This document shows positions 25,344 to 34,054 of a stretch of 38,116 nucleotides of DNA, piece by piece (within the stretch, counting starts at the first letter, position 1; each line of letters opens with the position of its first letter). The notes beneath the pieces are model-generated. The model was given only the letters and a program-made list of their open reading frames with translations. It was not told the origin of the DNA and did not search any database. The DNA lies in NCBI GenBank assembly GCA_944390405.1, contig CALXPS010000014.1:1-38116 (forward strand). The letters are read 5' to 3'. A program made the position numbers and the translations under genes. Source of the DNA: an uncultured Clostridia bacterium. Lineage in GTDB: Bacteria; Bacillota; Clostridia; TANB77; CAG-508.

Positions 25344-27953
25344 TTAAATCCATTCACCATATTTTTTGATATAAATTTTCTTAGCAAACATTGCTAAAAT
25401 ACAGTATAAAAATGTAACTGCAAATATTAATACAATGTATTTTGCAGCAATTGGAACTAACCCAATTAAACTTCCTGCAGGAGTAAATGGAACTATTATT
25501 CCTACTAGTATTAATAAAATAGAAGAAGCATATACCATTTTATGTGCATTACTTTGAACAAAAGGTATTTTAGCTGTTCTAACAATATGCATACCAACTA
25601 AATTTGATACAATACTATAAGTAAACCATATTGTTTGGAAAATTGCTGCTTCTCTAACTCCAAAAACAAACCATAAAGAAGCAAATACAATCAAGTCAAA
25701 TATAGAACTAACAGGTCCCATAAATAACATAAAGTTTTTCAAACTTTTTATGTCTAATTTTTTTGGCTTTTGAACCATTTCTTTATCAACATCATCAAAA
25801 GGAAGTGTCATTTGACCAAAATCATAAAGTAGACCTTCTACTAATAATTGTATAGGTGTTTCAGGTAAAAATGGTAGAGCAACACTGGCAACTATTACAG
25901 ACAAAACCTCTCCAAAGTTAAAACTTGTAGCTAGTTTAATATATTTCATTAAATTTACAAATGTTTTCCTTCCTTCAGTAACACCATCTAATAGAACATT
26001 TAAGTCTTTTTCCAATAATATAATGTCTGCAGATTCTTTAGCAATATCTACAGCAGTATCTACTGAAATTCCTACATCTGACTTAGTTAGTGAAGGACTA
26101 TCATTTATTCCATCTCCCATATAACCTACAACATTACCATCTTCTTTTAACAATCTAACAATTCTAGATTTCTGTATAGGAGATAATTTTGCAAAAATAT
26201 TATTTTTTCTAATTAATCTAAGAACAGCAACATCAGATAATTTATCTAATTCATTTCCTAAAATAATAGATTTCGATTTAATACCAACTTTATCGCAAAT
26301 GCATTTAGTTACTTCAGCATTATCGCCAGTAAGAACTATAACACGAATTCCAGATTTATTCATTTTTGATACTGCTTCTTTAGCACTCTCTTTAGGTGGA
26401 TCCAAGAAACCTATAAAACCTATCAGTATCATATTTTTTTCATCTTTAATTTCAAAGTCGTAGTTCGGTATTGTACTATATTTCTTACAAACGGCTATAA
26501 CTCTTAAACCTTCTTTATTTAAATCTTTACTAATTTTTTGAATATTTTCTCTAATTTCCCTAGTTAATGGAGAAATAGTTCCTTTATATTCTACAGAAGT
26601 AGAAATATTAAGAATTTCTTCAACAGCACCTTTAGTTATCAATTCATCTTTGCCCTCTTCATTTTTTACAGCAACAGATAAACGTCTACGAGCAAAATCA
26701 AAAGGTATTTCATCTAATTTTATATACTTACTTGTTAATTCTGCCATATTATATTCTTTAGCACGGTTTATAACAGCTTCATCGATATTGCTTCTTAAAC
26801 CAGTTTGAAGACTAGCATTTAGATAAGCATATTTTAGAACCCCAATATCTTCATCGCCTTGTATATCTAAATATTTTTCTAAAACAATTTTGTCTTCTGT
26901 TAAAGTCCCTGTTTTATCAGTACATAGGATATTCATAGCTCCAAAATTTTGAATAGCATCTAATTTTTTTACTATAGTCTTTTTCTTAGACATTTTAACA
27001 GCACCTTTAGATAAACAAGAAGATAAGATAACTGGAAGAAGTAATGGAGTTATTGCAATTGCAATTGCAACTGCAAAAGTAAATGCTGTTACTATACTAT
27101 GCTTTGAAAAATTAAGTATAAATACAATTGGAATTACAATAAGCATAAATCTAATTAATAATTTACTTATACTTTCAATACCTTTTTGAAAAGCAGTTTT
27201 AGGTTTCCCAGTAGTTAGAGTATGTGCTATTTTACCAAAATAAGTTGCATCTGCGGTTTTAATAATAACACCTTTAGCACTACCAGAAATAACATTAGTT
27301 CCCATAAAGCATATGGTATCTAAATCTGCGATATTATCTAATTCATTTTCTTGCATTTCTGATTCTACTAATTTTTTTACAGCATTAGATTCACCAGTTA
27401 ATGATGATTGTCCAACATATAAGTCAGTTGATTCTATAATCCTCAAATCAGCAGGAATCATACTACCAGCTGAAAGAACTACAATATCACCAATAGTAGC
27501 ATCTTTTATTTGAATTTGGACTTCCTTACCATCCCTGATAACAGTACAAGTTGTTGCAACTAATTCTTTTAGCTCATTTGCCGCCTTATTTGAACGGTAC
27601 TCTTCAAAAAAATCTAATAATGTACTTGCTATAACTAAGATTCCAATAACTAATATATTAGCATAACTAGGCTCTTCAGGGAGTATTATATCTGTATAAC
27701 ATAAAAGTAAAGTTATACCTAATAAAATGATATTAAAAGGTGTAAACAAGCTTTCTAAAAAATAGTGATACCACCTTTTAGGCTTGGCTTGTCTAATAGT
27801 ATTTGGACCAAATTCTTTTAATCGATGTTCTGCTTCTAACTGGCTAAGCCCAGTTTCTCTAACACCATATTTTTTAATAAAATCGTCTTTATGCAATAAA
27901 CAATCTTGTCCATATAATTCTGCAACATCCACATCTTCTTTTAAATTTGCCAT
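25344..27953 (-). CDS. Magnesium-transporting type P-type ATPase
   Basis: 869 residues. P-type ATPase motifs: LTGES in the actuator domain, phosphorylation site CTDKTGTLTED (Asp346), TKGAVEEI, VLTGDNAEVTK and GDGINDSPSLTKSDVGISVDTAVDIAKESADIILLEKDL in the hydrolase domain. About ten membrane helices are in the usual order, with a cation-ATPase N-terminal domain (TGLSQLEAEHRLKEFGPN). The final region around LPFDDVDKEMVQKPKKLDI resembles MgtA/MgtB (P3B) pumps, which import Mg2+. Ion choice is inferred from family resemblance. The leader is too short for an Mg-sensing riboswitch. GGAG lies about 12 bases upstream of the ATG. Confidence 0.87.
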   Translation of the reverse strand: MANLKEDVDVAELYGQDCLLHKDDFIKKYGVRETGLSQLEAEHRLKEFGPNTIRQAKPKRWYHYFLESLFTPFNIILLGITLLLCYTDIILPEEPSYANILVIGILVIASTLLDFFEEYRSNKAANELKELVATTCTVIRDGKEVQIQIKDATIGDIVVLSAGSMIPADLRIIESTDLYVGQSSLTGESNAVKKLVESEMQENELDNIADLDTICFMGTNVISGSAKGVIIKTADATYFGKIAHTLTTGKPKTAFQKGIESISKLLIRFMLIVIPIVFILNFSKHSIVTAFTFAVAIAIAITPLLLPVILSSCLSKGAVKMSKKKTIVKKLDAIQNFGAMNILCTDKTGTLTEDKIVLEKYLDIQGDEDIGVLKYAYLNASLQTGLRSNIDEAVINRAKEYNMAELTSKYIKLDEIPFDFARRRLSVAVKNEEGKDELITKGAVEEILNISTSVEYKGTISPLTREIRENIQKISKDLNKEGLRVIAVCKKYSTIPNYDFEIKDEKNMILIGFIGFLDPPKESAKEAVSKMNKSGIRVIVLTGDNAEVTKCICDKVGIKSKSIILGNELDKLSDVAVLRLIRKNNIFAKLSPIQKSRIVRLLKEDGNVVGYMGDGINDSPSLTKSDVGISVDTAVDIAKESADIILLEKDLNVLLDGVTEGRKTFVNLMKYIKLATSFNFGEVLSVIVASVALPFLPETPIQLLVEGLLYDFGQMTLPFDDVDKEMVQKPKKLDIKSLKNFMLFMGPVSSIFDLIVFASLWFVFGVREAAIFQTIWFTYSIVSNLVGMHIVRTAKIPFVQSNAHKMVYASSILLILVGIIVPFTPAGSLIGLVPIAAKYIVLIFAVTFLYCILAMFAKKIYIKKYGEWI

Positions 27954-28089
27954 TAATACATCAACTCCATTAATAAAATTACTTTAAAATTATATCACAA
28001 AATAATAAAAATAAAACAAATAAATAAAAAATAAACAAAAAATCTTATAACTCCTTCTAAATATACTATTTCTTCTTTTGTTTGAAAAT

Positions 28090-28118
28090 TTGACAGTAAT
28101 GTAAAAATATGGTAAAAT
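28090..28118 (+). promoter_or_regulatory. Sigma-A promoter
   Basis: Consensus TTGACA (28090-28095), 17 bases, TAAAAT (28113-28118). The short leader holds an 8-bp hairpin GCAAAAAT-TAAT-ATTTTTGC (28132-28151) just before the ribosome site. Confidence 0.75.
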
Positions 28119-28168
28119 GGAAATGTAGAGAGCAAAAATTAATATTTTTGCGAAAGGAGATAATAAAT

Positions 28169-28441
28169 ATGGGAAGATTAGAAAATTTGATGAAAAAATT
28201 GAAATCAGAGAAAAAAGATAGTGAAATTGAAAAAACTTTAAAAGAATTAGAAGATGAGGGAACAAGAACGGCTGATGAAATAGCTGAAACAATGGGACAG
28301 AAAGAAGACAGAACAGCATTTGTTCCAAAAGTAGATGTTCCACCAGTAAACTTAGAAGGTTTTGAAATAAATGAATATGGTGAAATAGTAAGAACTGGTA
28401 AAAAAGAACAGGAAAAAGAAGAAGGAAAGGAAAGAGAGTAG
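28169..28441 (+). CDS. Small highly charged protein, unknown function
   Basis: 90 residues from the ATG at 28169, with GAAAGGAG 9 bases upstream. An earlier in-frame ATG at 28109 lies inside the promoter and is rejected. The first 45 residues are a Lys/Glu-rich helix (MKKLKSEKKDSEIEKTLKEL). The middle has FVPKVDVPPVNLEGFEINEYGEIVRTG, a short segment with real sequence character, and the tail is Lys/Glu-rich. There is no membrane segment. I do not recognise the family. It has its own strong promoter and lies just before the asp23 operon. Confidence 0.72.
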   Translation: MGRLENLMKKLKSEKKDSEIEKTLKELEDEGTRTADEIAETMGQKEDRTAFVPKVDVPPVNLEGFEINEYGEIVRTGKKEQEKEEGKERE

Positions 28442-28486
28442 CAAAATATTAAAAAAATTTTTAAAAATAGTTGTAAAATTCAAGAT

Positions 28487-28527
28487 AAATTGATATACTG
28501 TATAATATAATTAAAGTATATCAATTT
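28487..28527 (+). terminator. 13-bp inverted repeat with T-run overlapping a TATAAT box
   Basis: AAATTGATATACT (28487-28499) pairs perfectly with AGTATATCAATTT (28515-28527), followed by TT. It fits a terminator for the small gene ending at 28441. The loop contains TATAAT (28501-28506), so an asp23 promoter or operator is also possible. Confidence 0.5.
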
Positions 28528-28548
28528 TTAATTGAAGGAGGTACAAAA

Positions 28549-28959
28549 TTGGAAGAAGAAAAAAATTTAGTTACAGAAAATAAAGAAGAAACAATTAATG
28601 AAAATGATGAAAGCATTAAAATAGCTAATGATGTTGTGGCTTCAATTGCAGGTGTTGCAGTTTCAGAAGTTCCAGGAGTATATGGAATGGCAGGAGGAAT
28701 AACAGAAATATTTGGAAAAAAAGGATTAGCAAAAGGAATTAAAGTAGAAGTTGGTGAAAAAGATACAAAAATTGATGTAAATATAATTGTAGAATATGGT
28801 GCAAGAATTCCAGATGTTGCTTTTGAAATTCAAAACAGAGTAAAAAAAGCAGTAGAAACAATGACAGGTTTAAATGTATCAAGTGTAAATATCCATGTAC
28901 AAGGAATTAATATTGCAGAAAAAAGAGGAGAAGCAGATAATTTAGAAAACAAAGAATAA
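28549..28959 (+). CDS. Asp23/Gls24-family envelope stress protein
   Basis: 136 residues, TTG start supported by GAAGGAGGT ending 7 bases upstream. After a Glu/Asn-rich N-terminus, the Asp23 domain runs IKIANDVVASIAGVAVSEVPGVYGMAGG..., VEYGARIPDVAFEIQNRVKKAVETMTGLNVSSVNIHVQGI. Asp23 proteins line the inner face of the membrane and respond to envelope stress. AmaP, its membrane anchor, and a DUF2273 protein follow directly, the known trio. Confidence 0.93.
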   Translation: MEEEKNLVTENKEETINENDESIKIANDVVASIAGVAVSEVPGVYGMAGGITEIFGKKGLAKGIKVEVGEKDTKIDVNIIVEYGARIPDVAFEIQNRVKKAVETMTGLNVSSVNIHVQGINIAEKRGEADNLENKE

Positions 28960-28985
28960 AATAAAGAAAAAAAGGAGATAAAAAT

Positions 28986-29540
28986 ATGAAAATTTTAGAT
29001 AAAATAGGACTAGTATTATTCTCTAGTATAATATTATTAGTAAGTTTAGCACTTATTTTAACAATAGCAGGTTGGTTAGATTTAGATTTAGTAATCGATA
29101 GTGTAGAGTATATAACAACAGATAATATAGGGGCAAAAGTTACTTTTGGAATATCAATAGTATTAATATTATTAGCAATAAAATGCATTTTCTTAAATTC
29201 TGACACAAAAAGTACAAGCAATTCAAAAGATGGAATATTATTAGAAAATGATAGTGGAAAATTATTAGTATCAAAAGATACAATAGAAAGCTTAACAAAT
29301 GCAGTAGTAAGAAACTTTGAAACGGCGCAAAACGTAATGACAAAAGTTGAATTAGATAATGATAATAATGTAAGTATTTATATAACACTTTTCGTATATC
29401 CAGATGCTGTAATAAAAGATTTAACAGCAAGCTTACAAAAGAACATAAAAGAAACCATAAAAAAATCACTAGATTTAGAAGTAAAAGATGTAAATGTTAG
29501 AATAAAAAATATTACAGTAAAGAAAGAAGTAAAAGAATAA
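28986..29540 (+). CDS. amaP: Alkaline shock response membrane anchor protein AmaP
   Basis: 184 residues with AAAGGAG upstream. Two membrane helices (about 6-28 and 50-67) are joined by a short loop (LDLDLVIDSVEYI). The cytoplasmic C-terminal domain has GKLLVSKDTIESLTNAVVRNF and VKDVNVRIKNI, itself Asp23-like, as in AmaP. In Staphylococcus AmaP tethers Asp23 to the membrane. Its position between asp23 and the DUF2273 gene supports the call. Confidence 0.9.
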   Translation: MKILDKIGLVLFSSIILLVSLALILTIAGWLDLDLVIDSVEYITTDNIGAKVTFGISIVLILLAIKCIFLNSDTKSTSNSKDGILLENDSGKLLVSKDTIESLTNAVVRNFETAQNVMTKVELDNDNNVSIYITLFVYPDAVIKDLTASLQKNIKETIKKSLDLEVKDVNVRIKNITVKKEVKE

Positions 29541-29561
29541 TTGTAGACAAGGAGAATGGAT

Positions 29562-29765
29562 ATGGACGAATTTAAAGATTTTCTTATAAAATATAGAGGT
29601 GCAATCATAGGTGGAATTATCGCTATAATAGCATTAATATTAAAAATACATGAATTTTTAATAGGATGTTTAATAATAGTGGCTGGAATATTACTGGGAA
29701 ATTATGTACAGCAAAATAAAGAGATGGTAAAAGATAAAATAAGAAAGATAGTAGACAAATGGTAA
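29562..29765 (+). CDS. DUF2273 small membrane protein
   Basis: 67 residues from the second ATG at 29562, which is 7 bases after AAGGAG (29549-29554). The ATG at 29556 is only one base from that site. It has two hydrophobic stretches (about 13-28 and 31-49, [37 protein letters not shown]) and a basic tail. This matches the DUF2273 partner of the Asp23/AmaP system. Its exact role is unknown. Confidence 0.85.
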   Translation: MDEFKDFLIKYRGAIIGGIIAIIALILKIHEFLIGCLIIVAGILLGNYVQQNKEMVKDKIRKIVDKW

Positions 29766-29778
29766 GAAAGGGAATAAA

Positions 29779-30183
29779 ATGAATATATCAAAAATGAGAG
29801 AATATGCATTTATGTTATTATATGAATTAGAAATACAAAAAGATTATAGTGAAGAAAATATAGAGCTATTTCTAGAAAATAACAATATAGAAGATAAAAA
29901 TGCAAGGAGATATATAAGAAAAATAGTAAGTGGCGTAAAGGGGAAAGAAGCAGAAATAGAAACAAACATAGAAAGCAAATTAAAACCAGAATGGCAAATG
30001 AAAAGAATCTCAAAAATAAATATGGCACTATTAAAACTGTCTATATATGAAATGCTATATGCAGATGTACCATATAAAGTAGCTATAAATGAAGTAATTG
30101 AACTTGCAAAAAAATATGGAGATGATAATTCAGCACCATTTATAAATGGCGTTTTAGCAAATGTTGTTAAGGAGAACTTATGA
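29779..30183 (+). CDS. nusB: Transcription antitermination factor NusB
   Basis: 134 residues, all-helical. It starts [14 protein letters not shown] (the R-x-x-A-hh-x-LY-x-E pattern of NusB) and ends with the conserved [53 protein letters not shown]. It binds boxA RNA with NusE (S10) in rRNA antitermination. Its last codon overlaps the xseA start in an ATGA junction, so the two are translationally coupled. Confidence 0.96.
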   Translation: MNISKMREYAFMLLYELEIQKDYSEENIELFLENNNIEDKNARRYIRKIVSGVKGKEAEIETNIESKLKPEWQMKRISKINMALLKLSIYEMLYADVPYKVAINEVIELAKKYGDDNSAPFINGVLANVVKENL

Positions 30184-31382
30184 AACCAGTAGCAATAACA
30201 GTGAGTGAATTGAATAAATATATAAAAAATAAAGTAGATGAAGATGAATATTTAAATAATGTATATGTGAAAGGAGAAATTTCTAATTTTAAACATCACT
30301 ATACAGGACACATGTATTTTACTTTAAAAGATGAAAAATCTTTAATAAAATGCGTTATGTTTAAATCATCAACATCTACTTTAAAATTTATACCAAAAGA
30401 TGGAATGAAAGTGCTAATATTTGGAACTGTTGCAGTATATGAAGCAGGAGGAGTATACCAAATATACTGCAAAGCAATGCAAGAAGATGGTGTAGGAGAT
30501 TTATATCAGAAATATGAAGAATTAAAAAATAAACTTGAAAAAGAAGGACTATTTAGAAAAGAATACAAAAAAAATATACCATTAATGCCAAAAACAATTG
30601 GAGTATTAACATCACAAACTGGTGCAGTAATTAGAGATATAATTAATGTATCAACAAGAAGAAATCCAAATGTAAATATAAAATTATATCCAATTCCAGT
30701 ACAAGGAGTAGGAGCAGCAGAAAAAATAGTAGATGCACTTAAAATAATGAATGAAAATAAACTATCAGATGTAATAATTTTAGCAAGAGGAGGAGGCTCT
30801 TTAGAAGACTTATGGCCATTTAATGAAGAAATTGTTGCAAGAGCGATATATGAATCAAAAATACCAATAATATCAGCAGTAGGACACGAAACAGATTTTA
30901 CAATTGCAGATTTTGTTGCAGACTTAAGAGCACCAACACCATCAGCAGCAGCTGAACTTGCACAAGTAGATGTATATGAAATCCAGAAAAAATTACTAGC
31001 ATATCAAGAAAGATTTAAACAAGCTTTAAGAAAAAGACTAGAACTTATGAGATTGAGATATGAAAAAACAATGTCATCAAGAATATTTACAGATCCAATG
31101 AAACAAATAAACGAGAAGTACATATTAGTTGATATGAAAACAAAAGAAATAGAAAATAATATTTTAAACAAATTAAAAGAAAGCAAAAATAAAGCAACAA
31201 ATATTATAACTAAACTAGATACTTTAAGCCCATTAAAAACATTAGCAAGGGGATACAGCATAACAGAATATAATGGAAAAATATTAAAAAGTGTAAAACA
31301 AGTAAAAGAAGATGAAAAAATAGAAATTAGACTAAAGGACGGAAACATAACTGCAAAAGCACTAAAAATACTTAATAATTGA
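30180..31382 (+). CDS. xseA: Exodeoxyribonuclease VII large subunit
   Basis: 400 residues, start overlapping the nusB stop (ATGA). An N-terminal OB-fold ([14 protein letters not shown]... [35 protein letters not shown]) precedes the catalytic domain. That domain has [79 protein letters not shown] and the C-terminal [10 protein letters not shown]. With XseB it degrades single-stranded DNA. Its partner xseB lies about 590 bases downstream behind a lipoprotein-like gene. Confidence 0.96.
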   Translation: MKPVAITVSELNKYIKNKVDEDEYLNNVYVKGEISNFKHHYTGHMYFTLKDEKSLIKCVMFKSSTSTLKFIPKDGMKVLIFGTVAVYEAGGVYQIYCKAMQEDGVGDLYQKYEELKNKLEKEGLFRKEYKKNIPLMPKTIGVLTSQTGAVIRDIINVSTRRNPNVNIKLYPIPVQGVGAAEKIVDALKIMNENKLSDVIILARGGGSLEDLWPFNEEIVARAIYESKIPIISAVGHETDFTIADFVADLRAPTPSAAAELAQVDVYEIQKKLLAYQERFKQALRKRLELMRLRYEKTMSSRIFTDPMKQINEKYILVDMKTKEIENNILNKLKESKNKATNIITKLDTLSPLKTLARGYSITEYNGKILKSVKQVKEDEKIEIRLKDGNITAKALKILNN

Positions 31383-31386
31383 AAAT

Positions 31387-31415
31387 ACGTAGGGGCGAGC
31401 ATTGCTCGTCCGTGT
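31387..31415. repeat. REP-like GC-rich palindrome
   Basis: The sequence around GGGGCGAGCATTGCTCGTCC is an imperfect palindrome and one of the few GC-rich spots in the window. It resembles the short 'TAGGGGCGAxCATxGxTCGxCC' interspersed repeats I recall from many Clostridia. No second copy is in the window. It lies between xseA and the next gene. Confidence 0.55.
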
Positions 31416-31464
31416 AAAGAATCCAATATTATATAAATAAAATTAAAGAATGAGAGGAGATACT

Positions 31465-31917
31465 ATGAAAAAATCATATATATTTATAATAATATTAATA
31501 GTAATCATCGCAATTGGAGTTATAATAGGAATGAATTTAAATAAGGACAATGAGGCAAATCCAACAGGCTCTGATAATGTAGAAAACAATATGGAAAATG
31601 AAGAAAATAATAATATTACAAATAATCAAATAGAAAATGAAACAAATACTAACGTGGAAAATATTAATGTAGAAAATAATACAGTGACACAAGAACCTGA
31701 AGAAAATGAAGTTCAAGAAGAACCAAAAACAGATTTAGAAAAGGCTATAGATATTGTAGAAAAAGATTGGGGAGAAGATGATGCAGTATATTTTGCACAA
31801 GATGGGCAAAATGCAAATGGAGAATACATAATATGTGTAAGAGATAAAAATTCAACAACTGCAATAGCTTGGTATACAGTAAATGTAGCAAGTGGAACAT
31901 TTACAAAAGAATATTAA
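31465..31917 (+). CDS. Membrane-anchored secreted protein with Asn/Glu-rich linker
   Basis: 150 residues from the ATG at 31465, 7 bases after GAGGAG. An ATG at 31450 lies upstream of that site and is rejected. One N-terminal membrane helix (about 5-25, IFIIILIVIIAIGVIIG) has no lipobox Cys. A low-complexity Asn/Glu-rich linker (about 26-85) follows. A compact C-terminal domain reads DLEKAIDIVEKDWGEDDAVYFAQDGQNANGEYIICVRDKNSTTAIAWYTVNVASGTFTKEY. It resembles small extracellular domains on many Clostridial surface proteins. Function unknown. It sits between xseA and xseB, which are normally adjacent. Confidence 0.78.
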   Translation: MKKSYIFIIILIVIIAIGVIIGMNLNKDNEANPTGSDNVENNMENEENNNITNNQIENETNTNVENINVENNTVTQEPEENEVQEEPKTDLEKAIDIVEKDWGEDDAVYFAQDGQNANGEYIICVRDKNSTTAIAWYTVNVASGTFTKEY

Positions 31918-31971
31918 TTTTGTATAAAATAATACAAGTAAATTTGATAATTAAGTAAAAAGGAGATTAAT

Positions 31972-32178
31972 ATGAATTTTGAGGAAAATATAGAACAACT
32001 AGAAAAAATAGTACAAGAATTAGAAAATGGAAACTTAAATTTAGATGATTCAATAAAAAAATTTGAAGAAGGAATGAATATATCAAAAAAATGCAATGAA
32101 ATATTAGAAGAAGCCGAGAAAAAAATAACAATACTAATAAAAAAAGATGATAAAATTGAGGAAGAAAATTTTGAATAA
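31972..32178 (+). CDS. xseB: Exodeoxyribonuclease VII small subunit
   Basis: 68 residues with AAAAGGAG upstream. It shows the XseB pattern FEENIEQLEKIVQELENGNLNLDDSIKKFEEGMNISKKCNEILEEAEKKI, a helical hairpin that binds XseA. The size is normal. Confidence 0.95.
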   Translation: MNFEENIEQLEKIVQELENGNLNLDDSIKKFEEGMNISKKCNEILEEAEKKITILIKKDDKIEEENFE

Positions 32179-32203
32179 AAGCCTAATTATATATTGTATA
32201 AAA

Positions 32204-32236
32204 ACCACTTTTTTGTTAATAATACAAAAAGGTGGT
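32204..32236 (+). promoter_or_regulatory. Hairpin sequestering the sleB ribosome binding site
   Basis: 12-bp stem with one G-U pair: ACCACTTTTTTG (32204-32215) with CAAAAAGGTGGT (32225-32236), loop of 9. The 3' arm contains AAGGTGG, the only ribosome site before the ATG at 32244. Confidence 0.55.
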
Positions 32237-32243
32237 AATATTT

Positions 32244-32930
32244 ATGTTAAAAAGAAGAATTATTCCAATAGTTTTATTAGTAGTTTCAATATTGGCATTC
32301 CTCTTATATAATATATATCTAAGAGAAGATTCAAATAGCAGTTATGCCCTATCTAAATATGGTTCAAGAGGAGAAGAAGTTAGGCAAATACAAACAAAGC
32401 TAAAAAGATGGGGATATTATAGCGGAAATATTGATGGAATTTATGGTAGTCAAACATTATCTGCTGTAAAATGGTTTCAATCTAAAAATGGATTAACTGT
32501 GGATGGAATTGCAGGACCAAAAACTTTAGCAGCAATGGGAATTACAGGAACTAGTAATAATACTAGCAGTTCGACTTCAAATTCAGACTTAAACTTACTT
32601 GCTCGTCTAGTATATGCAGAAGCAAGAGGAGAGCCATACTCTGGGCAAGTTGCAGTAGCAGCAGTGGTGTTAAATAGAGTAAAAAATTCATCGTTTCCAA
32701 ATTCAGTTGCAGGAGTAATCTACCAAAGAGGTGCTTTTAGTGTAGTAGATGATGGGCAAATTAATTTAACTCCTAATCAAACTGCATACTCAGCAGCAAG
32801 GGATGCAATAAATGGGTGGGATCCAACATATGGAGCAATATATTATTTCAATCCAAAGACTGCAACAAATGGTTGGATTTGGTCTAGACCAGTAACAGTT
32901 GTAATAGGAAATCATAGATTTTGTAAATAA
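32244..32930 (+). CDS. sleB: Spore cortex-lytic enzyme-like cell-wall hydrolase (SleB type)
   Basis: 228 residues from the ATG at 32244 (a GTG at 32232 lies within the ribosome site). An N-terminal signal/membrane helix (about 5-25) is followed by a peptidoglycan-binding type 1 domain (YGSRGEEVRQIQTKLKRWGYYSGNIDGIYGSQTLSAVKWFQ, about 39-97). After a Ser/Asn linker comes the Hydrolase_2 domain (LLARLVYAEARGEPYSGQVAVAAVVLNRV..., with Glu126 and Glu130). SleB is a lytic transglycosylase that opens the spore cortex at germination, which implies a spore former. The usual partner ypeB is not next to it. A housekeeping homologue such as CwlJ is the alternative. Confidence 0.88.
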   Translation: MLKRRIIPIVLLVVSILAFLLYNIYLREDSNSSYALSKYGSRGEEVRQIQTKLKRWGYYSGNIDGIYGSQTLSAVKWFQSKNGLTVDGIAGPKTLAAMGITGTSNNTSSSTSNSDLNLLARLVYAEARGEPYSGQVAVAAVVLNRVKNSSFPNSVAGVIYQRGAFSVVDDGQINLTPNQTAYSAARDAINGWDPTYGAIYYFNPKTATNGWIWSRPVTVVIGNHRFCK

Positions 32931-32933
32931 ATG

Positions 32934-32962
32934 TTGATATTTTTCAAAATTTGTAATATAAT
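32934..32962 (+). promoter_or_regulatory. Sigma-A promoter of mreB
   Basis: TTGATA (32934-32939), 17 bases, TATAAT (32957-32962). It lies 42 bases before the mreB start; AAAAGGAG provides the ribosome site. Confidence 0.7.
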
Positions 32963-33003
32963 TGTAACAAATTTGTAATAATTGATTCGAAAAGGAGATA
33001 AGA

Positions 33004-34008
33004 ATGTTTGGGTTTGGGCAAGATATAGGGATTGATTTAGGAACTGCAACAGTAATTGCATATGTAAAAGGAAAAGGAATAGTATTAAGAGAACCATCAG
33101 TTGTAGCTGTTAATAATCAAACAGGAGAAGTTTTAGCAGTAGGAGCAGAAGCAAGAAGAATGCTTGGTAGAACACCAGGTAGTATAGTTGCTACAAGACC
33201 ATTAAAAGATGGTGTTATTTCCAATTATACAGTTACAGAAAAAATGTTAAAACATTTTATAACAAGAGCGTGTGGTAAAACAATGTTTTCGCCAAGAATT
33301 ATGATATGTATCCCTTCACAAGTTACGGAAGTAGAAAAAAAAGCAGTAATAGATGCAGCAACGCAAGCAGGTGCAAGAAGAGTATATTTAATAGAAGAAC
33401 CAATTGCAGCAGCTATAGGTGCAGGAATAGATATATCAAAACCATGTGGAAATATGGTTGTAGACATCGGTGGTGGTACTGCAGACATAGCAGTAATCTC
33501 ACTAGGAGGTTCAGTTGTAAGTACATCAATTAAAGTTGCGGGTGATAAATTCGATGAAGCAATAGTAAAATATATAAAGAAAACACATAATATGATGATA
33601 GGAGAAAGAACAGCAGAAGATTTAAAAGTAAATATTGGATGTGTTTATCCTAAAATACAAGATACAGAAATGGAAGTAAAGGGAAGAGACTTAATGACAG
33701 GTTTACCCAAAATGGCAACAATTCATTCTAGTGAGATGTTGGAAGCATTATTAGAACCAGCACAGGCAATATTAGAAGCAGTACATTCAGTATTAGAAAA
33801 AACACCACCAGAATTAGCAGCAGATATAAGTGATAGAGGCATATATATGACAGGAGGAGGTTGCTTGGTAGATGGATTAGATAAACTACTACAAGAACAA
33901 ACTGGCATAAATGTAATGATTGCAGAAGATGCTGTATCATGTGTAGCATTAGGAACAGGAAAGGCACTAGATAATTTAGATATATTAGATGGAAAGGCAA
34001 GAAAGTAA
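33004..34008 (+). CDS. mreB: Rod-shape actin homologue MreB/Mbl
   Basis: 334 residues, AAAAGGAG upstream. Actin-fold nucleotide motifs are present: DIGIDLGTATVIAYVKGKGIVLREPSVVA (phosphate 1), VVDIGGGTADIAVISLGG (phosphate 2), EEPIAAAIGAGIDI and GIYMTGGGCLVDGLDKLL (adenosine). The N-terminal amphipathic FGFGQ segment is typical of MreB/Mbl. It forms membrane filaments that guide lateral wall synthesis. mreC and mreD are absent, so it may be a stand-alone paralogue such as Mbl. Confidence 0.94.
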   Translation: MFGFGQDIGIDLGTATVIAYVKGKGIVLREPSVVAVNNQTGEVLAVGAEARRMLGRTPGSIVATRPLKDGVISNYTVTEKMLKHFITRACGKTMFSPRIMICIPSQVTEVEKKAVIDAATQAGARRVYLIEEPIAAAIGAGIDISKPCGNMVVDIGGGTADIAVISLGGSVVSTSIKVAGDKFDEAIVKYIKKTHNMMIGERTAEDLKVNIGCVYPKIQDTEMEVKGRDLMTGLPKMATIHSSEMLEALLEPAQAILEAVHSVLEKTPPELAADISDRGIYMTGGGCLVDGLDKLLQEQTGINVMIAEDAVSCVALGTGKALDNLDILDGKARK

Positions 34009-34015
34009 TAAATAT

Positions 34016-34050
34016 AATAGGAGTAATACAAATAATGTATTACTCCTATT
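34016..34050. terminator. Bidirectional terminator between mreB and the Lon-like gene
   Basis: Perfect 15-bp stem, 34016-34030 with 34036-34050, loop of 5, followed by GTATTT. It separates two convergent genes. Confidence 0.85.
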
Positions 34051-34054
34051 GTAT

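Noticed and set aside
27954-28010. Magnesium riboswitch upstream of the P-type ATPase
   Set aside because: Only a few dozen bases separate a plausible -10 box from the start codon, too short for a known Mg2+ sensor.
28109-28168. N-terminal extension of the small charged protein
   Set aside because: It would start inside the promoter's -10 region; the internal ATG has a proper ribosome site.
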